Source: Streptomyces gossypii | Lineage (GTDB): Bacteria > Actinomycetota > Actinomycetes > Streptomycetales > Streptomycetaceae | Length of the DNA stretch: 64,000 bases | NCBI RefSeq assembly: GCF_025165795.1 | Contig: NZ_JAJAGO010000014.1 | Location: 62,001-126,000 of the forward strand | Reading direction: 5' to 3' | Shown: piece by piece, positions 1-7,444 of the stretch | How the letters are laid out: every line of letters starts with the position of its first letter | How positions within the stretch are numbered: position 1 is the stretch's first letter | Position numbers and translations under genes: made by a program | The notes under the pieces: generated by a model | What the model was told of the DNA's origin: nothing | What the model saw: the letters and a program-made list of their open reading frames with translations, nothing else | Databases searched by the model: none

Positions 1-244
1 TGGAAGCTAAACGACTTTTGACGAGGCGCCAATGGCTATCACCGGAAACGGCCGAACTTTGTCCCTGTAGTGGTCAAACTCGGATGCGGCCTCGGCAGCA
101 CGTGGCGGTGGTGTACCGCTGGAGTGCCGGAGGTCGTGTCGGAGGTGGTGTCGGCCCGCCGACGCCGAGTTCTCTGGGACAGTGGGGACGGGTGTGAGCA
201 CGGGTGCGAGCACTGCGAGGGCGGAGCGGTGGAGGCGGGTTCGG

Positions 245-1405
245 ATGCGGCACACCGACGCGGCGACGGCCGCCTGCGGCTACTGGCATCGGCGCGGACT
301 GCCGACCCGCCCCGCACAGGCGGTCACCGCCCCCGGCGCACCGCTGCTGCTGCTCGCCGTGCTCGCGGCGGCCGACCGCGCGGCGGCGGACCAGACGGCG
401 GGGCGGGCAAACGCGGCAAACGCGGCAAGCGGAGGCCGGGGAGGCGTGGGCGGCGGCGTGCTGCTGCCACGCCCCAGCGCCGCCTGGTACGCCCCCCAGG
501 CGCGGCTGCTCGGCCGCCCGCTGCACCCCGTACCGGTGCCCGCCGAGTGCGGCGGCGTGCCCGACCCCGTCGCCCTGCGGGAGGCGGCGCGCCGCGCCCG
601 TACAGCCGGAGTCGACCCCCGGGTGCTGCTGCTCTCGGTCGCCGATGACCCCACCGGCACCGCTGCGCCCCCCGAACTGCTGCACGAGGTGTGTGAGGCC
701 GCATCGGACGAGGGACTGCTGATCGTCAGTGACGAGAGCTGGCGGGACGCCTGCCACGACCCGCACCACACGGTGATCGTCAGCCCGGCGGAGATGCTCG
801 GGTCCGGCCGCACCGGATCGGTGGTCGTGCTCGCGGGAGTCGACGTCGCCCTCCCGCACCCCGGCGTCCGCGCGGGCATCGCCCGCTTCCAGGACACCGA
901 GCACGGACGCGAACTCGGCGATCGGGTACGAGAGATCCTGGACGCCCTGGACACGGAGCTGCGCGGCCCCGACGACGCGGCAGTGGCCGAAGTGCTGGCC
1001 GAACCAGGCCCCGTACGGGAGCGGCGCACCGCCGAGGCCGCGCAGCACGGGGCGTTCGCCGCCGCCTTGCACGAAGTCCTCACCGAGGCGGGGGCCGTGT
1101 GCCGGCCCCCGCAGGTGGGCCGAGCGCTGTATGCCGACCTGCAGGAGCTGCGCCCACGTCTCGCGGCGCACGGAATCGAGGACGCGCCGGGGCTGGAAGC
1201 GGAGTTGGTACGGCGGCTGGGCTCGCACGTGCGCGGCGGCCACCGCTTCGGCGATGACCCGCGCGCACTCCGGGTGCGGCTGTCGACCGGGCTGCTGGGG
1301 CCGGTCGTGCCGGCCGAGGCGGAGGCGCGCCCGCTGGAACTGCCGGGCGTGCCCGAGGCGCTGGACGCCGTACGGGGTGCGCTGGCCGCGCTGACCGCCG
1401 GCTGA
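245..1405 (+). CDS. Degenerate class I/II aminotransferase-fold protein, probably not a functional transaminase
   Basis: The 386-residue product matches the fold type I PLP aminotransferase family: DPTG at residues 135-138 (usual NPTG), DES at 163-165, and a C-terminal LRVRLSTG with the substrate-carboxylate arginine. The segment that normally reads S-K-x-L-A-L-x-G-x-R-x-G is present at about 199-211, but the Schiff-base lysine position is valine (V201). The tyrosine after DE-x is tryptophan (W166). About 50 N-terminal residues usual for the family are missing. ATG 245 was chosen because GGAGG lies at 231-235; a GTG at 182 in the same frame has no clear ribosome site. Fold assignment is firm. 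Loss of catalysis is inferred from the missing lysine. Confidence 0.72.
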   Translation: MRHTDAATAACGYWHRRGLPTRPAQAVTAPGAPLLLLAVLAAADRAAADQTAGRANAANAASGGRGGVGGGVLLPRPSAAWYAPQARLLGRPLHPVPVPAECGGVPDPVALREAARRARTAGVDPRVLLLSVADDPTGTAAPPELLHEVCEAASDEGLLIVSDESWRDACHDPHHTVIVSPAEMLGSGRTGSVVVLAGVDVALPHPGVRAGIARFQDTEHGRELGDRVREILDALDTELRGPDDAAVAEVLAEPGPVRERRTAEAAQHGAFAAALHEVLTEAGAVCRPPQVGRALYADLQELRPRLAAHGIEDAPGLEAELVRRLGSHVRGGHRFGDDPRALRVRLSTGLLGPVVPAEAEARPLELPGVPEALDAVRGALAALTAG

Positions 1406-1409
1406 CGCC

Positions 1410-1441
1410 GGGCGGCTCCCCGTCCGCGCGGGGAGCCGCCC
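1410..1441 (+). terminator. Rho-independent-type hairpin after the aminotransferase-like gene
   Basis: A perfect 12-bp stem (1410-1421 with 1430-1441) encloses an 8-nt loop, starting 5 bases after the stop codon. There is no T-run, as is common for Streptomyces terminators. Confidence 0.8.
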
Positions 1442-1722
1442 GCTCAGGTCGTCCGCAGTGGCCTGATCCCGTGGAGGCCCCTCACCCGTTTGGCGCAAGG
1501 CCGTCGGTCTGGCGACGGCTTCTGGCACCTGGGTGGGGTGGGGCGTGACCTCGATCGAGCAGACGGCGTATCCGCCGGTCGAACGGCTGATCACCGCGTG
1601 TGAACTGCACTTGTTCTTCTCGCCGAGTCAGGGGGAAGCCGAGTGGGCGGCGGGCCGTACGCAGTCGTTTCCGGTGACCGGCCGACGGCGCGGACGAGTG
1701 CACAAACGGGTGGGCTCGCGCG
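1442..1722. other. Intergenic stretch, nothing recognised
   Basis: No reading frame here has a family match or convincing start signals. Open frames crossing it are extensions of frames antisense to the neighbouring reductase gene. Confidence 0.5.
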
Positions 1723-2367
1723 TCACTTGCGCCAGAACAGGTGGTGCGTCACGCCGCTCGCGCTGGGCACGACGTCCAGGTGGAAGCGGTCGAGCAGCTC
1801 GTCGGGGGAATCCCAGAGCCGCACTCCGGTACCGAACTTCACCGGCGAGACCGCCACATGCAGGGTGTCGACGAGGTCGGCGTCGAGGAACTGCCGGATG
1901 GTGGTAGCCCCACCGCCGAGTCGGACGTCCTTGCCCTGCGCCGCCTCTCGCGCCTGGTCGAGAACCGTGGCCGGGTCGCCGTCGACGAAGTGGAACGTGG
2001 TGTCGGAGAGCGTGAACGAAGGACGCTTGTGGTGGGTCAGGACGAACACCGGGGTGCGGAAGGGGGGTTCGTCCCCCCACCAGCCCTGCCACTCGTGGTC
2101 CTGCCAGGGCCCGCGCTGGGGACCGAACTTGTTGCGGCCCATGATCTCGGCACCGATGTTGCGTGCGTAGTCCCGCGTGAGGTAGTCGTCCAGGCCCCGG
2201 CTCCCCCCGGGGTCGGTACGCATGGGCCAGCTCGCCGTGGCGCCGGCCCAGGCGAACAGCTTCCCGGGGTCGGCGTGGCCGAACGGACTCTCCAGGGTCT
2301 GGTCCTCACCGGCACCGATTCCGTCACTCGAGACATTGAAGTTCTGGACCCTCAGCAGCTGAGCCAT
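1723..2367 (-). CDS. Dihydrofolate reductase/RibD C-terminal-like family protein
   Basis: The 214-residue protein has the RibD_C/DHFR-like layout. A beta-strand start is followed by IGAEIMGRNKFG around residue 70, a strand with TPVFVLTHHKRPS, GKDVRLGGGATTIRQFLDADLVDTLHV, and a C-terminal strand ending near HHLFWRK. Such proteins are NADPH-dependent reductases of mostly unknown substrate, soluble in the cytoplasm. The start has a strong AGGAGG 6 bases upstream. The BTAD regulator gene lies just upstream on the same strand, 155 bp away, so co-expression is possible. The true substrate cannot be deduced. Confidence 0.85.
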   Translation of the reverse strand: MAQLLRVQNFNVSSDGIGAGEDQTLESPFGHADPGKLFAWAGATASWPMRTDPGGSRGLDDYLTRDYARNIGAEIMGRNKFGPQRGPWQDHEWQGWWGDEPPFRTPVFVLTHHKRPSFTLSDTTFHFVDGDPATVLDQAREAAQGKDVRLGGGATTIRQFLDADLVDTLHVAVSPVKFGTGVRLWDSPDELLDRFHLDVVPSASGVTHHLFWRK

Positions 2368-2522
2368 GTGTTCCTCCTGCGTTGTCGCTAACAGTGGTGA
2401 GACTCTCCCGGCCGGGAAAACTCATCGCTGCGTCCGTGACCGGTTTCGGAGGCTGGGCTTGGAGCGGGATCCGAGGCCGCGTCGCGCCGAAGAGCTGAAT
2501 CCCGCACCTGACCTGCCGGGTG

Positions 2523-4658
2523 CTACGGGTGGGACAGCGCCGAGGTGAGGGCCTTCAGGTGGCCGGAGACCGGGCCCAGGGTGAGCAGGCCGCTGCCCGC
2601 TCCGGCCAGTTCGGCGGAGGCGGGCGCCAGTTGCGTGGAGGCGCGCCGCATCACCGTGCGGTCGCCGACGAGGAGGGCTGCCCGCGCCAGGAGGCACCAG
2701 AGCGCCTCGAACAGCAGGTCGCGCGGCGGGGAAGCCACATCCCGCAGGGCTGCGCGGGCCCCGTCGTCGTCGCCCAGGGAGGCGTGCAGGAGGGGCCGCA
2801 CCCAGGGCTCGTAGGGACCCCAGCCGCCCCGCCCCGCCATCCCGGCGATGCGGGCCGGGTCGTCGTGGCGGACGTACAGGCTCAGCTGGGCCAGCGGCAG
2901 CAGCCCCTGCGTGAGCCCCGGCATCCCGGCCCCGTCCAGGCAGGCGGCAGCCTCCTCGTACGCGGATTCGGCTGCGCCCATTGGCTCCGTCAGGGAGGTG
3001 CGCAGCGCGCGGTACCAGGTGGTGAAGACCGGCACGAGGGGGAGTTCGTGCTGTTCGGACAGCCTGTCGGCAGCCGCCGCATGCCGTTCGGCTCCCGCGA
3101 AGTCGGCCAGCGCACAGCGGGACTGCAGGCGGATGAGATGGCCCAGTACCTCGTAGGTGACGAGGTTGTTCTGCGCGGACAGCGACACGATCTCGGCCCC
3201 GATACCGTCGCGCCGGGCGGCCAGGCCCGCCCGGTGGAAGGTCTGCATGAAGACGCCGTTCAGGGCGAAGGCCAGCAGAGAGGTGTCATGGAGGCGCCGC
3301 GCGATCTGCTCCGCCTGCCGCGCGGCCTGGAACGCCCGCATCCCCGCCCGCGCCCGCATCCCCGCCCCCGCCCGCATCCCCGCCTCCGAAGGCCCTTGCT
3401 CGGCCGGGAGCGTGCCGCGGGACTCCACGGCGATGGTGGCGAGCAGCCGCCCGCGCGCGGCGTCGTGTTCCTCGGGCGGCAGCAGCCGCAGCGTCCGTTC
3501 CGCGGCTCCCACCAGCCACTCGGCCTGTGCCGGGTCGTCCGACCGGGTCCAGATCGCGGGCACGTCGTAGATGCCGATGACCCGCGCGGTGAGTTCGGGG
3601 TCGCCCAGCTGCTCCGCCGCGGCCACGGCCGCCACCCGGTGGCGCCGGGAGGCCTCTAGCCCACCGCCTCCGGTCACGGCCAGATCGCGCATGAGACCGG
3701 CCGTGGACTCCAGCCGCGTCCGGGCACGGGCGGGAACGGCGGACTCGTACGCCGCTGCGGCCTGGGCCCAGACCTGGGCCGCCGATCCGCCGGGACCGGG
3801 GTCCAGATGGTCCGCCTGGCGCAGCACGTCCGCTTCCAGGCGGCTCAGCCTCGGGCCGGGGTCCACCCCCAGTTGCTCGCCGAGCATCCGCCGTGCGCGT
3901 CTGAGCACGGACAGCGCGTCCGCCTGCCGTCCGGACCGGTAGAGGGCGAGCGCCAGCAGGTGCCAGGCGTCCTCGCGCCACGGATGCTCCGTTACGTGCG
4001 CGTCCAGATCCGGTACGGCCTCAGCGGCCACGCCCAGCGCGATGCGGGCTTCGGCGCGGCGTTCGACGGCCTGGAGTCGGAGCTCGGTCAGCCGGGAGCG
4101 TTCCGTGCGGGTCCACGGCTCGTCGGCGAAGTCGGCGTACGCAGGTCCCCGCCATGACGCCAGCGCCTCCGTGAGCCGGGCGACCAGTGCTGCAGGACGG
4201 AGATCCGCGGCGGCGTCGACGGCCTTCTCGAACCGCCAGGCGTCGACCTCGTCGTGCGCGGCCCGCAGCGCGTAGCCGGGGCCTTCGGTGACGAGGAGCC
4301 GGGCCGGTGTCCGTGGCGCCCGGTCGGGTTCGAGCGAGCGGCGCAGCGCGGAGACGAACGTACGAATCGTGCTGACCGCGTCTGCGGGAGGCTCCTCCCA
4401 GAGGTCGTCCACCAGCCGTGCGACCGGAACGACGCGCCGGCGGGCCACCAGGAGACGGGCCAGCACGGCGCGGTGCCGCGGCCCTTTGAGCGGGACGGTG
4501 TCGCCCGCCTCGTCCCAGGCGGTAACGGAGCCCAGGACCCCAAAGTCCACCTGCACGCCGGCGTCCGTCCTCGCGTCCTGAGTTCCTGAGTCCCTGAGTC
4601 CCGGTCCGTGGGCTCTGCGCTCCATCCCGGCGCTCCATCCCGGCCGGACAGGCCCCAA
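2523..4658 (-). CDS. BTAD/SARP-type transcriptional regulator without an NB-ARC domain
   Basis: The 711-residue frame begins with an OmpR-like winged helix (FGVLGSV near residue 39; LVDDLWEE near 92; IRTFVSALRRSL). A bacterial transcriptional activator domain follows, ending with the signature ALYRSGRQADALSVLRRARR and EQLGVDPGPRL at about 245-285. The C-terminal 400 residues are alpha-helical and Ala/Leu/Arg-rich, resembling the TPR-like ligand-sensing part of AfsR relatives. No Walker A motif is seen, so this is not a full AfsR. The real start could be GTG 4556 or 4550, just before VDFGVLG. It is divergent from the alpha/beta hydrolase gene at 4765, which is its likeliest nearby target. Confidence 0.85.
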   Translation of the reverse strand: MGPVRPGWSAGMERRAHGPGLRDSGTQDARTDAGVQVDFGVLGSVTAWDEAGDTVPLKGPRHRAVLARLLVARRRVVPVARLVDDLWEEPPADAVSTIRTFVSALRRSLEPDRAPRTPARLLVTEGPGYALRAAHDEVDAWRFEKAVDAAADLRPAALVARLTEALASWRGPAYADFADEPWTRTERSRLTELRLQAVERRAEARIALGVAAEAVPDLDAHVTEHPWREDAWHLLALALYRSGRQADALSVLRRARRMLGEQLGVDPGPRLSRLEADVLRQADHLDPGPGGSAAQVWAQAAAAYESAVPARARTRLESTAGLMRDLAVTGGGGLEASRRHRVAAVAAAEQLGDPELTARVIGIYDVPAIWTRSDDPAQAEWLVGAAERTLRLLPPEEHDAARGRLLATIAVESRGTLPAEQGPSEAGMRAGAGMRARAGMRAFQAARQAEQIARRLHDTSLLAFALNGVFMQTFHRAGLAARRDGIGAEIVSLSAQNNLVTYEVLGHLIRLQSRCALADFAGAERHAAAADRLSEQHELPLVPVFTTWYRALRTSLTEPMGAAESAYEEAAACLDGAGMPGLTQGLLPLAQLSLYVRHDDPARIAGMAGRGGWGPYEPWVRPLLHASLGDDDGARAALRDVASPPRDLLFEALWCLLARAALLVGDRTVMRRASTQLAPASAELAGAGSGLLTLGPVSGHLKALTSALSHP
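3333..3386. repeat. In-frame 18-bp triplicate repeat inside the BTAD regulator gene
   Basis: Three near-identical 18-bp units start at 3333, 3351 and 3369. They encode a repeated G-M-R-A-x-A hexapeptide on the minus strand. Unit-number changes would keep the frame. Confidence 0.8.
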
Positions 4659-4764
4659 CGTACCGCGCGCTCATCGGCTGCTCATTGAGGCCCCGCACTG
4701 TGGACGCATCGGGTGAGCGGACCGGCCGCCCCCACGCACCCCGACAGAAATTCACTTCAGCGAA

Positions 4765-5655
4765 ATGAGCTCAGCCATGCAGCCCACCCTCACCGGATTC
4801 GACCACCAGCGAGTGGAAGTGGCCGAGGACGTCTTTCTCCACACCGCCGTCGGCGGCTCCGGCCCTCCGGTCGTCCTGCTGCACGGATTCCCGCAGACCC
4901 ACTTGATGTGGCGCCATGTCGCGGCCGATCTCGCCGTCGACCACACCGTCATCTGCCCTGATCTGCGCGGTTACGGGGACAGTGACAAGCCCGCGGAGAA
5001 GGACGCCGACACCTACTCGAAGCGGACGATGGCACACGACATCGTCGCACTGGCGAAGAACCTGGGGCACGACCGCTTCGCCCTGGCCGGTCACGACCGC
5101 GGAGCGCTGGTGGCCTTCCGCGCCGGGCTGGACCACCCCGGCGCGATCACCCACCTGGCCTGCCTCGACGTACTGCCCACGCTCGACATGTGGGAGGCCC
5201 TGAACGGCACGGCCGCGGCGGTGGGGTTCCACCTGTACCTCATGGCGCAGCCGCCCGGCCTGCCCGAACAGATGATCACCGCAAGCGCGGACGCGTTCTT
5301 CGGCCACTTCCTCGACGTCTGGGCCCTCGACCCGAAGGCCGTCCCGGGCGAGGTCCGTGCCGCCTATCTGCGGGCCTGCCGTGCGGCCGTGCCCTCGATC
5401 GTCGCCGACTACCGCGCCTCGGCGGGCATCGACGTCGAGCACGACCTGGCCGACCGCGCGGCGGGCAGCCTGCTGACGATGCCGGTGGCCGTGCTCCAGC
5501 AGGACTGGGGCGCGGCCCTCGGCTATGAGGCCGCCGCACTGTGGGGCGCGTGGGCGGGCGACCTGCGGCACTCCACCGTCTCCTGCGGCCACTTCATGGC
5601 CGAGGAGGCTCCCGCCGACATCGCCGCAGCGCTGCGGGAACTCCTGGAGAGGTAG
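4765..5655 (+). CDS. Alpha/beta hydrolase resembling haloacetate/fluoroacetate dehalogenases
   Basis: The 296-residue cytoplasmic alpha/beta hydrolase has the oxyanion motif LLHGFPQTHLMW at about 36-47, PDLRGYGDS, and an aspartate nucleophile in GHDRGA at about 109-114. AQPPGLPEQMI sits in the cap domain and the catalytic histidine in CGHFMAEEAP near the C-terminus. The Asp-Arg nucleophile elbow and the AQP-x-LPE cap motif are those of haloacetate dehalogenases (hydrolysis of carbon-halogen bonds). The cap histidine is kept (FHLY), but the tryptophan that follows it in fluoroacetate dehalogenases is leucine here, so fluoride-handling may differ. Epoxide hydrolase activity is an alternative. 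ATG 4777 is another possible start. Confidence 0.8.
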   Translation: MSSAMQPTLTGFDHQRVEVAEDVFLHTAVGGSGPPVVLLHGFPQTHLMWRHVAADLAVDHTVICPDLRGYGDSDKPAEKDADTYSKRTMAHDIVALAKNLGHDRFALAGHDRGALVAFRAGLDHPGAITHLACLDVLPTLDMWEALNGTAAAVGFHLYLMAQPPGLPEQMITASADAFFGHFLDVWALDPKAVPGEVRAAYLRACRAAVPSIVADYRASAGIDVEHDLADRAAGSLLTMPVAVLQQDWGAALGYEAAALWGAWAGDLRHSTVSCGHFMAEEAPADIAAALRELLER

Positions 5656-5701
5656 CCGCGCGGGCCGCGGCGCGGGGCCCACCGCCCGGCCGCGGGGCGG
5701 A

Positions 5702-6373
5702 TCACTCCGCGGTGTCGTCGGGCCCCGTGCCGCGGGGACCGCGGCGGCGGAAGCGGCGGGTCAGGGCGGGGGCGGCGCTGAGCAGGAGGGTCAGCAATAC
5801 AGCTGCCGCGACGCCCTGCCAGGGCTCCGGAAAGAGGGAGCCGCCCGCGACGCCGATCAGCTGGTAGGTCGCGGCCCACGCCAGACACGCCGGGATGTCG
5901 CCCCGGATGAAGTCCCGCATCCGCATCCGGGACATCAGGCAGGCCAGCATGACCGGGATCCGGCCGGCGGGCACCAGCCGCGAGATGACCAGTACGGTCA
6001 CCCCGTGCCGCTCCAGCTTCTCCTGTGCCTGGGCCAGCCGTTCGGGCGCCGCCCGCTCCCGCAACTGCTCCAGCCAGCGCGAACCGTTGCGGGAGCCCAT
6101 CCCGCGCTGGCCCAGCCAGTACAGGCCCAGGTCGCCGAGGAACGCGGCCAGCGCGGCGACCCCGAAGACCAGCGGCAGGGACACCAGCGGCATGCTCTGG
6201 TGGAAGGCGACAACCGCCGCCCCGCTGACGAGCGCGCCCGTCGGCACCACCGGCACCAGCGATCCGAAGACCACCAGCAGGAAGAGCGACGGGTAGCCCA
6301 CGGCCTGCTGGGTCGACTCCGTCGGCAGGGCCCGCGCGGCGGCGAGCACTTCGTCCGTGATGCGGTCGATCAT
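5702..6373 (-). CDS. DedA (SNARE-associated/VTT) family membrane protein
   Basis: The 223-residue integral membrane protein has an amphipathic N-terminus, then GSLVPVVPTGALVSGAA (re-entrant loop motif, near residue 40), a transmembrane segment with GDLGLYWLGQRG, and the second re-entrant loop SRLVPAGRIPVMLACLM near 130-145. Two further membrane helices follow. DedA/VTT proteins act in membrane lipid flipping and proton-motive-force homeostasis. The start overlaps the stop of the metallo-hydrolase gene by ATGA, so the two are translationally coupled. Confidence 0.88.
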   Translation of the reverse strand: MIDRITDEVLAAARALPTESTQQAVGYPSLFLLVVFGSLVPVVPTGALVSGAAVVAFHQSMPLVSLPLVFGVAALAAFLGDLGLYWLGQRGMGSRNGSRWLEQLRERAAPERLAQAQEKLERHGVTVLVISRLVPAGRIPVMLACLMSRMRMRDFIRGDIPACLAWAATYQLIGVAGGSLFPEPWQGVAAAVLLTLLLSAAPALTRRFRRRGPRGTGPDDTAE

Positions 6374-7146
6374 TCCGGTGGCTCCAGACGGGCGGTCTCG
6401 CCGTGCCGCAGCCGGTGCACCACGGCGCCCGGCGCGCGCAGCCCCGCCAGCCGGACGAACTCGTCACCGGGGGAGTGGAACTCGTGCGGCCGGACCGCGT
6501 CCATGCCGATCGGCCAGTACGTGCCGTAGTGCACGGGGACGGCGCTGTGCGCACCCAGCCGTACCAGCGCCTCCGCCGCACGGCCGGGATCCAGATGGCC
6601 CTCGCCGAGGTAGGGGCCCCAGCCGCCCACCGGCAGCAGCGCGATGTCCACCGGCCCGACGGCCCGCGCCATGTCGTCGAACAGGCCGGTGTCTCCGGCG
6701 AAGTAGGTACGGGCCTCGCCCTCCAGCACGAACCCGAGCGCCGGCGCGCGGTGTGAGCCGTAGGGCAGCCGCCGTCCGTCGTGCGCGGCGGGGACCACCC
6801 GTATCCGCACCGCACCGACCCGCGTCTCGTCGCCGGGTGCCACCTCAGTTACGTCCAGGACGGCGGTCAGTCGCCGGAGCCCCGGCACCGCGTCGGGCGC
6901 CCCGCGCGGCACCAGCACGAGGGTGCCGGGCGGGAGCTTGGAGAGCGAGCGGATGTGGAGATGGTCGGCGTGCAGATGGGAGACCAGCACCACGTCGGCG
7001 CGAGTCGCGGAGACGGGGGGCAGTGCTCCGCGGCGCCTGCGCAGGTGTGCCATGCGCCGTACCAGCAGCGGATCGGTGAGCACGGTGACACCCGAGTCCC
7101 GCACCGTGGCGGTGGCATGTCCCCACCACGTGACCTCCACCGGCAC
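6370..7146 (-). CDS. Metallo-beta-lactamase-fold hydrolase (UlaG/NAPE-PLD-like)
   Basis: The 258-residue protein starts WWGHATATV and has the zinc motif SHLHADHLHIRSL (HxHxDH), the next histidine in AAHDGRRLP, FAGDTGLFDD (bridging aspartate) and a final PVHYGTYWP histidine. This is the L-ascorbate-6-phosphate lactonase/NAPE-PLD-like branch of metal-dependent hydrolases; the actual substrate is unknown. GTG 7146 was chosen because GGGAGGAG lies 5-12 bases upstream and the product begins exactly at the family N-terminus. The frame remains open upstream but that part matches nothing. It forms a coupled pair with the DedA gene. Confidence 0.87.
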   Translation of the reverse strand: MPVEVTWWGHATATVRDSGVTVLTDPLLVRRMAHLRRRRGALPPVSATRADVVLVSHLHADHLHIRSLSKLPPGTLVLVPRGAPDAVPGLRRLTAVLDVTEVAPGDETRVGAVRIRVVPAAHDGRRLPYGSHRAPALGFVLEGEARTYFAGDTGLFDDMARAVGPVDIALLPVGGWGPYLGEGHLDPGRAAEALVRLGAHSAVPVHYGTYWPIGMDAVRPHEFHSPGDEFVRLAGLRAPGAVVHRLRHGETARLEPPE

Positions 7147-7444
7147 GGGCGCTCCTCCCGATCGCGGACGCGGCCGCGTGTCCGGCCCTCTATCCGGCCG
7201 CTCCGCGCCGACGCGGAGCCGCTCGCCTCCGACCCTACGACCTGGCAAGGCCCGCTCCGCCGTCCCGTCCGCCGTCCGCTCCGGGGGAAGGGCGTCCGGA
7301 CGGTCATCCGTTGTGTGAAAGTGGAGGATGTCCCGCGTGCCGGATGGCGTGCGCGGACGCGGTGCGTGTCCCGGCCGCCGTGCGCCTCGTGAGCGCGGCG
7401 CGACCGGAACACCGCGGCTTCGGCGGAGACGAGGAGACCCGAGA

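Noticed and set aside
74..1594. Long leftward open frame opposite the aminotransferase-like gene
   Set aside because: High GC leaves antisense frames open; the product has no fold-like pattern and no ribosome site.
1533..1907. Possible small gene in the gap after the aminotransferase-like gene
   Set aside because: It overlaps the reductase gene antisense and has no family match or convincing start.
2520..3659. Long rightward frame opposite the BTAD regulator
   Set aside because: Low-complexity Arg/Gly/Gln-rich product, shadow of the real gene.
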